Source: Agriotes lineatus (lineage: Eukaryota > Arthropoda > Insecta > Coleoptera > Elateridae). From it: DNA of 64,000 bases. The stretch covers positions 46,671 through 110,670 of the forward strand of contig CALNHX010005250.1 of NCBI GenBank assembly GCA_940337035.1, given 5' to 3'. The notes below the pieces were generated by a model, which was not told the origin of the DNA, did not search any database, and worked only from the letters and a program-made list of their open reading frames with translations. The position numbers and the translations under genes are program-made. This document shows positions 1 through 10,365 of the stretch, in pieces (the first letter of the stretch is position 1; the number at the start of each line of letters is the position of its first letter).

Positions 1-642
1 AGGGGCAGTTTTTTAATACATGAGGCAATAAAGTTTGACTGCAAGTCGTAAGTACCAAGTTTATAAAATTTATGAAAAATAGTTAGCCGGTCTTGCTCTG
101 AAATTGTTTTGCAGTTGTATCGGCAAGTGTGTTCGTAAAGTTTTATTTCCTTTTTTGTAATCTTTTTTCCCTTGGCAGTTGTATATTCCTGTCCCTTTAG
201 TATTGCATTTTGGGCTCTCGTTCGTTTCCATTCTTTAGTTCTTTTTTGCCTTTTTCTAGGTCTTTTTGGAGTAACTAAAATAATATTATTTTTGATATTT
301 TCACTTATGAAGTAACAATAAAGTAACGTGAGTAAAAATACCATGAGCTGATGCTGCTAACGATACATCCAATAGTTGATGTTGACTTGTACTTGCTTTA
401 CTGAAGGCGTCATTAGTAATGTCGGGACTGTAATCACTGTCCTCATCAGTTTGAAAAGGTTCAGGTTCACTATCACTACTATTGGGCTGATAACTAAGGC
501 CTGCTACAATTGAAAAACAGTATTGATAATACATTTTAAGGTTAGGTTATCCTATTTTAGTAAACAACAAGAGAATTCAGTCAATTAAAGTTAACTTACC
601 TTTAGCTTTTCTAAATTTATCATTTTTCTCATTCGCTTCCAT
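1..642 (-). CDS. uncharacterised insect protein, 5' three exons, cut by window edge
   Basis: Gene model built by eye from splice sites. Exon 1 is 600-642 (ATG at 642), exon 2 is 342-503 and exon 3 runs from 274 off the window start. All four boundaries are GT/AG and both junctions are phase 1, so the frame stays open. The start reads MEANEKNDKF; exon 2 is acidic and Ser-rich; exon 3 is very basic (TPKRPRKRQKR) and then has a short Cys region (HTCRYNC) followed by a segment like ISEQDRLTIFHKFYKLG. This layout (basic stretch, CxxxC, I..xxR..IF..F/Y) resembles a repeated family of uncharacterised insect proteins that I recall from beetle and aphid annotations; it may come from a transposon. I assign no function. 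The splice logic is strong, the family memory is weaker. Confidence 0.6.
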
Positions 643-780
643 ATTCTTCGTCTTAAAATCACAACACAAATTACCACGTTATTTTACACTACTCAACTCA
701 ACACAACTAAACGTTTTCTGTCAAAAGTCAAACGGATATAAGTGCCTTGGGTGAACCGATTCAGTACGAAACATTTCAGG

Positions 781-987
781 CAAAACGGTACAAGTGCACT
801 TGTATCGTTTTGCTACAGAAACCTTCAAGCAATTTTGTAACACACTATTTTTAATCTAGCATAGATGGCACCACAGTTGACAAAATCACTTGTATCTCTT
901 TGCTACTAAACGATTTGGACATTCAACTACCCAATTATGTACTTAACTCATTTTAAGAAAAAAGTGCACTTGTACCCTTTTGCTTCT
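781..987. promoter_or_regulatory. palindrome and repeated motif upstream of the left-edge gene
   Basis: A 32-bp near-perfect palindrome lies at 781-812 (two 16-bp halves, one mismatch). Its right half, CACTTGTATCGTTTTGCT, recurs in variant form at about 887-907 and 967-987 on the same strand. The cluster is 140-345 bp upstream of the start codon of the minus-strand gene, where a promoter would lie. It could be a regulatory site or the terminal motif of a small transposon; the sequence does not decide. Confidence 0.35.
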
Positions 988-1059
988 TACCCCTTCACAT
1001 GCATTTACTCGGAGTAAGAGAAACCACAAAGGAGGTATGTGGACGAATAGAATTGTTCA

Positions 1060-1760
1060 AACATACCTGATACTACTCAGGAGCACCAGTCAACCAAAGA
1101 GCAAAAGAAGGGGTAGAAGTAGCAGTAAAGAATAATCAACGAGAATAATGTCTATAAAATCAAAACTAGAAGAATACTCCTAGAATTCTATACGAAATTA
1201 CAAGTTAGTAGACATTGGAAGAGAAATAAGTAGAGAGACAATATACATGGGAATCTGGGAATAGGAAATGTCATAAACAAGAGACTGTTATATTCGAAGA
1301 TATAGAATATTTACTAAAATACATTAAAACAACAACAGAAGCGAAAACGTAAGCAACACAGATAATGGTAAAAAAAGAAGTAAATATAATATTATGAAGA
1401 AAAAAGAAATATAAATTAAGATTTTCAGAACTTAGGAAAGGATACCCGGAGAAAGCAAACCAGCCATTCAGAAAACTAAAGAAGTCTAAAGAACAGTTTC
1501 AAAGAAACAACGCTCAACACAGAAGAAATATCTGCAAATCTAAAAATAAGAAATGACCACTTAGGAAAATATGGAAATACGAAAAGAAGTAAAAATAAAA
1601 AAAGCCTGGAGATTTTTAATCTAACCAATGCGGACCAAGACAGAACGGGGTATATTAGGATCAGACTTAAAGTAAAAATAGAGAAGCAGAGAGGAGAAGC
1701 TGGGAAAAATCTTGAACTGAAATGAACCAAACATGACATCCATTATCCCCCCAATAGGGG
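1060..1760 (+). mobile_element. decayed LINE remnant (endonuclease region), A-rich
   Basis: This A-rich stretch has short peptide islands in several plus frames that look like the N-terminal half of a LINE protein: APVNQRAKEGVEVAVKNN near 1085-1140 and TGYIRIRLKVKIEKQRGE near 1640-1700. Many stops and frameshifts separate them. They resemble the endonuclease domain and following linker of insect LINEs. No full domain remains, so the assignment is tentative. Confidence 0.3.
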
Positions 1761-1799
1761 AGACAGATAAAGAAAGAAATTAAGGGACTCTACAATCAA

Positions 1800-2660
1800 C
1801 GACATAAAAAACGTACTAATGGACAAAAGTAAGCGATACGAGTCCACTGATTTAAAAGGCGTTTTATATTATCATTATTTTAACGTAATATGATAAACTT
1901 CAAATTTATGCGTTTGTATAAACGTCAAGTCTACGTTTTACGTTAACTGCTGGCCTAAAATTCTCTTAATTTCAAGGACAGAAAAACGTATTGTAAAAAA
2001 GTTACTATCACGTTGTTGTAACAATTACATCGGCGTTAAGGGTCGACTACTACTCCAAAAGTTGTGTTACGTTAACTGCTGGTCTAAAAACTCTTAAAAT
2101 CAACAACATAATGGCGTCGCATAATCACGCTCAATAACCGTCAAAGCCAAGGCATCTAATGAACAGATTAATTACGTTAATAGTAAAAAGCAACGTTTAA
2201 TTTAGGTTGAAAAATGACGTTAACTGTAACATTCAAGGTTTAATTTTTAACGAATAATGTTTTTTCAACTATGTCAATGTCCATTCAACGTATTTTAAAG
2301 GTACATGTGCCTGCTTGGATGGAGAGTAATTCTTACTAATTCGAGATAGAGTTATAGGAGCATGAATAGCTAACGCTGTTATTAAATTAGCATCAATGAA
2401 TTGAATCTTGTCGTTGATATCACTCACACTTCCCCAAGGTATTCATCTTAATGTATAATTTTTAAAAATTATTGCTTTTATAACTACGCATAGTCTGTAA
2501 TGGATATTATTTAAATGCTGCAGAATTATGATTTACTAAAAAGAAAGTTAATAATTAGCGTTTGTCGTTATTATTTGACCAGCAGGAGTTATAATACGCC
2601 ACACCTTCACCTACAGCCGTACCTAAAAATTGTGGTGCTCGGAGCAAAACTAAATTTGAA
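1800..2660. other. non-coding AT-rich DNA with a short direct repeat
   Basis: No gene is visible. A 16-bp direct repeat (TTACGTTAACTGCTGG) at 1938-1953 and 2067-2082 is spaced by 129 bp, with weak similarity continuing after each copy. The stretch is rich in ACGTT words. Confidence 0.4.
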
Positions 2661-2661
2661 C

Positions 2662-2800
2662 TAGAGATGGGCGCGTGACGTGAAAACAGTCGGGTCACGT
2701 TGGGTCACGGAGGGTCCCGTCGCAAACGTGAGTAATATGAACGTGAGGCAAAAATTCCAAGGCGTCATTCACGTTTCACGTTAATTTGACGTTAAACATT
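2662..2800. mobile_element. possible hAT-type transposon end
   Basis: TAGAGATGGGC at 2662 resembles hAT terminal inverted repeats, and the next 130 bp hold several GGGTCACG/CACGTG-like words on both strands, as in hAT subterminal repeats. No matching opposite end was found before 3306, so this is at most a fragment. Confidence 0.25.
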
Positions 2801-3306
2801 TAGCAAGGAATAAAAGACTGCAGGGTGCCCAGCTCCCCCGCTGCCAACCCATGTGAAAGATCTGGAGCTGAAGCGGAGGTCATTATTCTTCTGTGTGGCA
2901 GTCTGCAGCGACGGAGCTTCGCAACTGTGTTGTGTTGTGAATGTTGTGTCTACAGGCAATCGCGTGTCTGCTTCTATAGGCGACCAAGTAAAACTTACTT
3001 TTAGTTTTTCGGACTTAAAAGTACTTTTAAATTTAGAAATTAGAAGTGTTGCCTAGCACCATATACCTTCTTGTACTGGTATCAGTAAGGAAAACGTCAA
3101 TTCCAATGGCAGCTTTTAGTATTAAAAGAAATGTCTTTGAAGACGGTAGCAAGAAATTTTTTGTGAGAAATCAGTATTTATCTCTCTTATTATAAGCTAC
3201 TGTAGTCAATTTTCATTTATTTCTTTTTGTGTCTAATAATCTGACTGCAACATATCACATAAATTATTTGACGTGCAAAACATATTTTATTTTAGAGTTT
3301 TTAGAT
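2801..3306. other. no recognisable gene
   Basis: A 67-codon open frame at 2853-3056 has no recognisable domain and no splice context. It may be the inside of the preceding transposon-like fragment. Nothing else is supported. Confidence 0.3.
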
Positions 3307-4303
3307 TTTGGTATACTGATTTTTCCATTGTGCTTAGGTAAAACGCGGTTAATTTCGTCTCTGACCTTTTGTTGAATATCTGGATGCGCAGCTAACTCGT
3401 AAAGGCAAAATGTCATCGTTGTTGAAGATGTTTAGAATCTAGCAATGAAGAAAACGAACGCTTGGGCCACCATTTCCTCGATGGTAAGTGTCCTACCATC
3501 GTGTTTGCTTTCGTTTTTACTGGAATCATCTTTCAGGTCTATTAATATCTGTAACATATCCTTACGGATAACAATGTTATTTTACCTGTACTTCACAGTA
3601 TCTTTAACGACGTTCGTGAAGAATTCTGCACTGTCTTTAGAAGTGAGGCTTATTCCCAACTTTCTCGCTAATGCGGGCCTGGAAAATGCAAAGACGTTCT
3701 TTATGGCTTCTGGTTTTGTTAATGGGTCGAAGATTTTCTTTCCGTGCTTGCCGAATTCTGCATTAGGGCTTTTAAAGCCTTAGTTTCGTGTAATCCATCC
3801 ATCGCCTCCTCCATCTGGTGGCTGCATTGTACCAAGGTGTCAAACATCATCTTCATTTTCCCCGAGGTGAAAGTCGATGCGAGCTTGGTCCTCAGATTGC
3901 GCTACTTCTGCCCTCCAATTGCGAAAAGGTGAGTACTCACGGGGTCGTCCCTTTCGTTATAATAAAATCCCCTGTCGAAGAAGTGCTGAAAATCCTTCTG
4001 CATTATTTTTCACCATGTCCGGATCGATGGGCATAAACGCAGGGTTTGAAAATAGTTACATTCCTCCTAACTTTTCTTTCCTTGCCTTTAACTGATTGTA
4101 TAAATTCTGGTTCCGCTCACCTAGGTAAAACTTTCTGGTAAGGGGATTCCCCATGTTTCAAAAGGAAAAGTTCGGCTCCAAGAAGGGCAGGTTCTTTCGT
4201 GCCCAGTAGCTGAAGTGCCATTTTAGATATGCTACAGCCACTGCAGCACCTGCAACCAGACAGCCACGAATTCTATTAACAGTGAATCGAAGAAATATGC
4301 CAT
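3307..4303 (-). pseudogene. cytochrome P450 (CYP6-like) first-exon pseudogene
   Basis: Reading the minus strand, the islands match exon 1 of the intact P450 at 20156-21983: N-terminus MAYFFDSLLIEF (4303), KWHFSYWARK, FQHFFDRGFYYNERDDP, LRTKLASTFTSGKMKMMFD, MVAQAFVFF and TSSTTMTFCLYELAAHPDI. Several frameshifts break the frame. A stop replaces the conserved Trp of the helix-C WxxxR motif and another replaces the Glu of the I-helix (A/G)GxxT motif. The ExxR and heme-binding exons are not found to the left. It is therefore a truncated duplicate of the same gene type in the same orientation. The Gypsy element sits 124 bp beyond its start codon. Confidence 0.85.
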
Positions 4304-4427
4304 TGAGAATGCACAACGATGGCGGTGTGTTAGAAATACTGACTTGCGCTGAGAAAAACGGTCTTTTATTAAAATTCAGTTTTGCCTAGTCATAGCAGAG
4401 ACTTAATAATCTCGAAGTAGCATGTAG

Positions 4428-4687
4428 TGTTAGCAATTCTCTACGCCAACCATAACAATAAAGCGACTGGTGCCTGATGACTCATTTGCAAGAATTCTGT
4501 TTTATAAATATTCTTATATTTCATAGTAGTAATGTAATCCAGGAGACGAAGGTCAAATGTTAGCTGAAGGGAGTGGAGACATTAAGTTTCATTAAGTTTC
4601 GAGATTTTGTAGAGTTCAGAGCTTAAATAAATGTATATGATTTTGCTGAATTTTAATTCTTATTTTAATTGAGAAAAGCGGCTCACA
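4428..4687 (+). repeat. 5' LTR of the Gypsy element
   Basis: 260 bp, starts TGTTAGCAATTC and ends GGCTCACA. By direct reading it is identical to the 3' LTR. An AATAAA-type signal lies in its right part (about 4625). Confidence 0.93.
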
Positions 4688-4768
4688 GAGCAGCGGTGGG
4701 ATAGTGAACTTTTGTCACCGAAGTGATTGGTGACTGATTGTTTGTTGGTGTCATAAAATTGAAATAAA

Positions 4769-5467
4769 ATGCAAGCAGACGATCGGGACAGTCGTGCAAA
4801 GCGCCGACGACTTGATGAAGGCTTGCGACGTGACAGAGATGTGTCTCCGTGGACACCACCCCGTCGTACATCCGGAAGCGCGAACACCAGCACTTCCGAT
4901 GAGCGTATAGGACACCTGGAACACCTAGTGGACGAACTAAAAATGCGTAACAGTTTATTGGAACAACGTAGTTTCCAGTTCGCGTTCGGTTCGGACAAAT
5001 TTAATTGTGTACCGCGTTTTGAACCCGGAATTCCGAATTTGACGGCTGTGCAGTGGATATATAAAATCGAACAAATGGCAGCGTCAAACGGGTGGAATAA
5101 TGTGACGAAAATCAGTTATATGCAGAGCCGTTTAGATGGACTTGCAAAGAGGTGGTACGATAGTCTTTCTAAATACGATTATGGCTGGGAGGAATGGAAA
5201 CGAAAAATCCTTCAAGCATTCCCAGATCATCGTGATTTCGCGACCTCTCTAAGAACCATGTTGATCAGAAAGAAGGATGAAGCTGAATCGTGGAGCCAAT
5301 ATTACTTTAGTAAAATGGAACTCATTCGAGCATGTGAACTATCGGAAAAACAAGCCGTTTCTTGTGTGATTGATGGTATTCCAAACGAAGTAATACAAAC
5401 AGGCGCTCGTGCAGCCGATACGAAAACCCAGAAGTGCTGTACTCATCCTTTTTGTCAACGCTGGTGA
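4769..5467 (+). CDS. gag: Gypsy gag (capsid) frame
   Basis: 232 residues from ATG 4769, 81 bp after the 5' LTR. A basic N-terminus (RDSRAKRRRLDEGLRRD) is followed by a helical capsid-like region with the retrotransposon gag signature (PNLTAVQWIYKIEQ, then AKRWYDSL and WEEWKRKILQAFP). The frame ends at 5467, just after shifting out of register: the downstream knuckle/protease frame is -1 relative to it and the two overlap at 5434-5467. The site has no classical X-XXY-YYZ slippery heptamer, and the zinc knuckles, normally part of gag, fall in the second frame. An accidental indel near 5427 is therefore likelier than programmed frameshifting. Confidence 0.85.
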   Translation: MQADDRDSRAKRRRLDEGLRRDRDVSPWTPPRRTSGSANTSTSDERIGHLEHLVDELKMRNSLLEQRSFQFAFGSDKFNCVPRFEPGIPNLTAVQWIYKIEQMAASNGWNNVTKISYMQSRLDGLAKRWYDSLSKYDYGWEEWKRKILQAFPDHRDFATSLRTMLIRKKDEAESWSQYYFSKMELIRACELSEKQAVSCVIDGIPNEVIQTGARAADTKTQKCCTHPFCQRW

Positions 5468-6246
5468 CTCAAAGTACTGGAAAACAGTTTGTACAAAGTC
5501 AGCAAAGCACAAGACCAACATTCAAGGACAATAAGAACAAACGGGAAGACCGACATGTTCGAACCTCATTCTCGCGTCATAGACCCAAATGCTATAATTG
5601 CCATGAAGTCGGCCATTTGGCAAATACGTGCTCAAAACCCAAAATGGAGTGCTCGAAATGTAAAAGATTGGGCCACCTTAGTGCAAATTGTCACAGAAAT
5701 ACCGAAAAAAGTGCGGTAAACGCGAAGGTGACCTGCAAAACTGTCGGCGGAGATAACAAAGCTTTTTATACTCCGTGCGTTATCAACGGACAAACATTTT
5801 TGGGTTACGTGGACACGGGTTGTGGAGGTGTAATTATCCGACAAGATGTAGCGGATAGTTTGCAACTTGAAACTGAGAAAAGTTCTGCAGTTGTCTACGG
5901 TTACAACAATAGTGAAACCAAGGTTTTGGGAACAGTCAACTTGACGTTACAAGTGGACTTGGCCAAGGCGAACGTACAAGCTTTGGTGGTGGAAAACTCT
6001 GCCCAAGTTTATCCAGTGTTGATCGGACAGGGATTCCTCAATCAGAATAAAATTTTGGTAGCACGAAAGGATGAAGTTCGCATCTTGGAGGACGGACAAG
6101 ACGCTCTGCCAGGTCTAGATGCGATTCCGGTTCGAAAAATCACCATCATGGCCGACGAAGACGTTGAAGTGCAGCCGAAATCCCTGGGTTACGTACCCGT
6201 GATGAATAAGCAGCAGTACGATGGTGAAGTATATGTCGAAGGTCAG
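5428..6246 (+). pseudogene. pol: Gypsy nucleocapsid knuckles and protease, cut by the Jockey insertion
   Basis: Two CCHC zinc knuckles lie close together (CYNCHEVGHLANTC and CSKCKRLGHLSANC, about 5592-5695). They are followed by a retropepsin-like domain with the catalytic triad in FLGYVDTGCGG (about 5800-5830) and IGQGFLNQ further on. The frame runs intact into the left target-duplication copy (6233-6246), where the Jockey element interrupts it. The same frame resumes after the right copy at 10380. Confidence 0.85.
6233..6246. repeat. left target-site duplication of the Jockey insertion
   Basis: ATGTCGAAGGTCAG at 6233-6246 recurs exactly at 10366-10379, right after the poly-A tail. The first A is ambiguous with the tail, so the duplication is 13 or 14 bp. 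Confidence 0.92.
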
Positions 6247-6373
6247 TCGAGTTAGTGCGAACGCCGAGTGCGGACGCGCCCGTGATTTCTAGCGACACTG
6301 TGTTTGTAAATATCAGTTTTACTGCTATTCTAAGTTTATCGGCGCTCCCACACCTGGGAGTTATTATCAATCC

Positions 6374-7465
6374 ATGGCCAACATTACGGAGCCCAAGTCA
6401 ACAAAAAGAAAATTAACAGCTGTCAGTGAGTACCACAAAAAGTATATATGTAGCGAAATAGCTCCGTTATCAAAAAACAGATACTATTTGCCTAAACAAG
6501 CTGAGCAACAGCTGACGGACGACAACACCGAAAAGTCACAAGAAACAAAAATACCACCAATATTTTTACACGATGTAAATAATTATCAAGCAATTGTAAA
6601 TGACATTAAAAGTTTAACAGTTAAGGAATTCACCACTCAACATAAAACCGACGGCCTAAAAATCAACCTTACATCAGCTGACGATTATCGCAACTTAACA
6701 AAATTCTACACCGATAACAACACGCCGTATCACACATATCATAACCCCGCTGAAGAAACCTTAAATGTCGTTTTTCGCAATGTGCCCACTTCTCTCACTG
6801 TTCAAGAAATATTCAATGAATTATGCAAAACTTATCCCGTTCAGACCGTCACTCGCCTTCTTAATAAAGATAAAGTTCCAATGCCTTTATGTGCAGTGCA
6901 GCTGACTAACAATGAAGCCGGAAAAGGAATTTTCAAACTAGACAAGCTGCTTTATTCAATCATATCAGTCGAACCCCGACGAAGACCAAAAATGATCCCG
7001 CAATGCATTAGGTGTCAACGATACGGTCATACGAAGAATTATTGTCGTTTGCCACCCCGCTGTGTTAAATGTGCCGGAGAACACCTATACAACCAGTGCA
7101 AGAAGCAACGCGAAGAAAAACCCACGTGTGTGAACTGCGGCGGGCCTCATTCAGCTAACTATAAAGGATGCCCTCACTACAAAAATATAAAAATTGGAAG
7201 CAATAACCGACCAATCGCTCCTCAAAATTATCTTAACAATTCTCCCAAAATTCCGAGATTGCCGAATTCCCCTACACAATACAATTCATATGCACATTCA
7301 CTTAGAAACTCCTACAACACTAGCAACTTCAGTTCTCCCAACCCAAACAACATTGACAATTCATTTATTAGTACAATTCTAAATCAGATCTTAGAATCCA
7401 TTAAACCACTCATCACAGATCTCATTTCCAAAGCCATAGCAGGCCACTTCAGCAATGGCAAGTAA
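6374..7465 (+). CDS. Jockey ORF1, nucleic-acid-binding gag-like protein
   Basis: 363 residues. The N-terminal third is Lys/Thr-rich. A folded region follows (residues about 70-215, with NVVFRNVPTSLTVQEIFNEL, as in the PRE_C2HC-type RNA-binding region of arthropod LINE ORF1). Then come three Cys/His knuckles: CIRCQRYGHTKNYC, CVKCAGEHLYNQC and CVNCGGPHSANYKGC. The C-terminus is Asn/Ser/Pro-rich. It is expected to coat the element RNA. The stop overlaps the ORF2 start (ATGGCAAGTAA, 7455-7465), which suggests translation of ORF2 by termination-reinitiation. Confidence 0.92.
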   Translation: MANITEPKSTKRKLTAVSEYHKKYICSEIAPLSKNRYYLPKQAEQQLTDDNTEKSQETKIPPIFLHDVNNYQAIVNDIKSLTVKEFTTQHKTDGLKINLTSADDYRNLTKFYTDNNTPYHTYHNPAEETLNVVFRNVPTSLTVQEIFNELCKTYPVQTVTRLLNKDKVPMPLCAVQLTNNEAGKGIFKLDKLLYSIISVEPRRRPKMIPQCIRCQRYGHTKNYCRLPPRCVKCAGEHLYNQCKKQREEKPTCVNCGGPHSANYKGCPHYKNIKIGSNNRPIAPQNYLNNSPKIPRLPNSPTQYNSYAHSLRNSYNTSNFSSPNPNNIDNSFISTILNQILESIKPLITDLISKAIAGHFSNGK

Positions 7466-10187
7466 TTCAAACAAAATTCTTCACAAGTTAACGCTTCTAA
7501 ATTTTAACGCCAACGGCATCAAGAGGCAACAAAATCTATTTACTCTGTTTCTGACAAGATACAACATAGACATCGCTTGCATTAGCGAAACCCATTTAAT
7601 CAACAGCGAGCCTCTACGGATAAGGGGGTATAATACATATAGAAAAGATAGAGAAGCTCACCACGCAGGCGGCGGCGTTGCAATAATCATCAGAAATAAG
7701 TTACAACATCATCCAGTCGATCTCCCAGATCTCGCATCTATCGAGGCTGTCTCCATCAAGACCAAACTCGAGAGTGGTAACGAATTAATCATCATATCTG
7801 CTTATAAACCACCGCACTTACAATTAAACAACAATGACATATCTTCTCTGTTCTCAAGTCCAACTGCTACAATACTGCTAGGAGACTTAAACAGCAAGAG
7901 CACCTATTGGGGCTGCAGGGTCAATAATCCCAACGGATTAAAGCTTCATAAACTCACATCAAAATTAGCAGTACACGTAATGGCTCCACCTGAACCAACA
8001 CACATACCATACAACTCAAATCACCAAGCGGATGTACTGGATATTAGTCTATTAAAAAACATATCAACGCCTTTGGAACAAAGAGTGATATGCGAACTTG
8101 AATCCGACCACCTACCCGTTATTATTTCCACTAACACCGTATTAAGTCCGTACCAAGTTGTCCCTAGATTAATTTCTGGAAAAATCGACTGGGAAAGCTT
8201 CCAAAGTCACCTAAACATAAACTTATCTATTAAAAAAATCATAAACAATAGCGACATTGACACCTCCGTTAGATCATTCACAAATGCAGTAACTAACGCA
8301 GTACATTCCGCAACAACTTCTAGAAAGAATAAACATCATATAACACATGCCGAACCACCAAGATATATCTTAAACCTTATCAAGGAAAAAAGTCGTGTGC
8401 GAAGACTATGGATGAGAACAAGAAATCACCACCACAAACAAGAACTTAACAGACTCACTCATCAGGTAAAGCTGGAACTTGATAATTTCCGAATATCCTC
8501 ATACCAAAAATACATCTCAGAAATTAACCCCAATGACAACTCTCTGTGGATTACAACCAAGAGACTTCTACGGAAGCGGGAAGAAATTTCAACCCTAAAA
8601 GACAACGGAGTCAACTATGAAAGCGACGAAGCTAAATGCCACCTATTTGCTCAACACCTAGAAGAAGTTTTCAAGCCCAACCTCTCGCAGCCACAATTCG
8701 AGCACGAACACGAAGAAGTAGAACGAATTGCACGCAGCACCATTCCAGAAGTCACTGAAAATTTTCAGTCAACTTCCCCTCGTGAAATTAAGGAATATAT
8801 TAAAAATCTCCCTCTTAGGAAATCACCAGGACACGACCTAGTGCCTAATAGCGTGCTTAAAAACCTAACCCAAAAAGCACTTGCTTTCCTAGCCAACCTA
8901 TTTAATAGTTGTTTCAGACTGGGCTACTTTCCTAACACCTGGAAGCAGGCCGAAATTATTCTATTTCCCAAACCACAGAAGGACAAAACTTCTCCTAACA
9001 ACTACAGACCTATCAGCTTGCTGCCCACTCTATCCAAGTTATTTGAAAAAATTATACAGCATCGCCTCAATAGCTTCATAAATGATAACAACATCATACC
9101 GGACACCCAATATGGCTTTCGCAGAAATTTCTCGACAACTCACCAACTATTGAGAATTACCAATATTATATCCAACGGATTCGAAACCAAGCAGCATACA
9201 GTGATCGCTTTCTTCGACGTAGCTCAGGCCTTCGATAAGGTCTGGTTAGAAGGCTTGATCTATAAACTAATACAACTTAATCTTCCTGCATATCTCACTC
9301 GAATAATCGCCTCTTTTCTCACGTCTAGAACATTTAAAGTTAGACTAAACTCACAATACTCGTATCTAAACAACATATGTGCTGGTGTCCCGCAAGGATC
9401 CATCTTAGGACCTACGTTATATAACATATATACTCACGACATACCTCAATTCAACAACGTTAACCTGGCCATGTACGCGGATGATACCGCACTTATATCA
9501 CAAAACGCCGATATTCTTGAAGCAGCCAATAACCTCCAAATGGCAATCGATATATACCAAGAATGGTGCCACAAATGGAAAATCAAACTTAACACCTCGA
9601 AGTGCCAGGCAAAAATATTCACATTAAGGCGACCTGCAGATCCTCCAATGCTACAAGTAAACGGAACTCCAATACCTTGGAACTCAAAGGACAATGCAGT
9701 CAAATATCTAGGCCTTCATCTCGACAGGAAGCTAACATGGGGTTATCATATAAACAAGAAACTCAACGAATGCTACACAAGACTTACCCAACTCTATCCA
9801 CTTATCAACCGCAAATCATCTTTAAAAATCAAGTGCTCCATACTTCTCTATAAATCTCTTATACGCCCCATCATCATGTATGGCTCAACAGTCTGGGGAA
9901 CAGCCACCAACGTACACTTAAATAAAGTTCAAGTTATGCAGAACAAAGTTCTACGCATTATTTGCAACGCTAGCTGGTTCGTAAGAAATAACCAACTCCA
10001 CAAAGAACTACAAATCGCCCATGTCAAAGACTTTATACGATCAAGTGCCGAATTATTCTTTGCGAAGATAAATGATTGTCCCAGTGCTCTAACTCATCAT
10101 TTAAACATTCCTCCACCGGTAAGACGTCTCAAAAGACGGGTGCCACAGGATATAATTTTATCAGATGAAGACATCGACAGTAGTTAA
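7455..10187 (+). CDS. Jockey ORF2, endonuclease-reverse transcriptase
   Basis: 910 residues, no internal stop. The N-terminal APE-type endonuclease has NFNANGIKRQ, ISETHL, GDLNSKSTYWGC and the catalytic ESDHLP (residue about 217). The reverse transcriptase follows: KSPGHDLVPNSVL, NYRPISLLPTLSKLFEKII, FFDVAQAFDKVW, GVPQGSILGPTLYN and the catalytic MYADDTALIS (about residue 675). The C-terminal part has the YLGLHLDRKLTW segment and the usual terminal helical region. The order and the lack of an RNase H domain fit the Jockey clade. Its likely role is target-primed reverse transcription in the nucleus. Confidence 0.95.
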   Translation: MASNSNKILHKLTLLNFNANGIKRQQNLFTLFLTRYNIDIACISETHLINSEPLRIRGYNTYRKDREAHHAGGGVAIIIRNKLQHHPVDLPDLASIEAVSIKTKLESGNELIIISAYKPPHLQLNNNDISSLFSSPTATILLGDLNSKSTYWGCRVNNPNGLKLHKLTSKLAVHVMAPPEPTHIPYNSNHQADVLDISLLKNISTPLEQRVICELESDHLPVIISTNTVLSPYQVVPRLISGKIDWESFQSHLNINLSIKKIINNSDIDTSVRSFTNAVTNAVHSATTSRKNKHHITHAEPPRYILNLIKEKSRVRRLWMRTRNHHHKQELNRLTHQVKLELDNFRISSYQKYISEINPNDNSLWITTKRLLRKREEISTLKDNGVNYESDEAKCHLFAQHLEEVFKPNLSQPQFEHEHEEVERIARSTIPEVTENFQSTSPREIKEYIKNLPLRKSPGHDLVPNSVLKNLTQKALAFLANLFNSCFRLGYFPNTWKQAEIILFPKPQKDKTSPNNYRPISLLPTLSKLFEKIIQHRLNSFINDNNIIPDTQYGFRRNFSTTHQLLRITNIISNGFETKQHTVIAFFDVAQAFDKVWLEGLIYKLIQLNLPAYLTRIIASFLTSRTFKVRLNSQYSYLNNICAGVPQGSILGPTLYNIYTHDIPQFNNVNLAMYADDTALISQNADILEAANNLQMAIDIYQEWCHKWKIKLNTSKCQAKIFTLRRPADPPMLQVNGTPIPWNSKDNAVKYLGLHLDRKLTWGYHINKKLNECYTRLTQLYPLINRKSSLKIKCSILLYKSLIRPIIMYGSTVWGTATNVHLNKVQVMQNKVLRIICNASWFVRNNQLHKELQIAHVKDFIRSSAELFFAKINDCPSALTHHLNIPPPVRRLKRRVPQDIILSDEDIDSS

Positions 10188-10365
10188 CTCGTAAATTGTA
10201 AATTGTTACAAAAGTCTGTCTTGAAAATATTAATAATTCAGCTTTAGAGTAATAGCCTCTTAATGTCATGTAAATGTTATTTAATTACTTGAAATGTCAT
10301 ACCTAGCATGTATAGCATTATAATGCTGAGCTGCTAAAATACACATATTAAAAAAAAAAAAAAAA

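Larger units (their letters stand above)
6247..10365 (+). mobile_element. full-length Jockey-clade non-LTR retrotransposon
   Basis: 4.1 kb with a 5' untranslated part of about 127 bp, ORF1 (6374-7465), ORF2 (7455-10187), a 3' untranslated part and a 17-A tail (10350-10366). Both reading frames are open throughout, the domains are complete and the target duplication is perfect. The insertion is therefore recent and the copy could be active. It lies in the same orientation as the host Gypsy and splits its protease-RT linker. Confidence 0.95.

Noticed and set aside
3445..4095. Plus-strand frames of 60-112 codons
   Set aside because: They are antisense to the P450 pseudogene, whose minus-strand matches are much stronger.
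5420..5467. Programmed -1 gag-pol frameshift site in the Gypsy element
   Set aside because: No X-XXY-YYZ heptamer lies in the overlap and the zinc knuckles fall in the downstream frame, so a mutation is likelier; not excluded.
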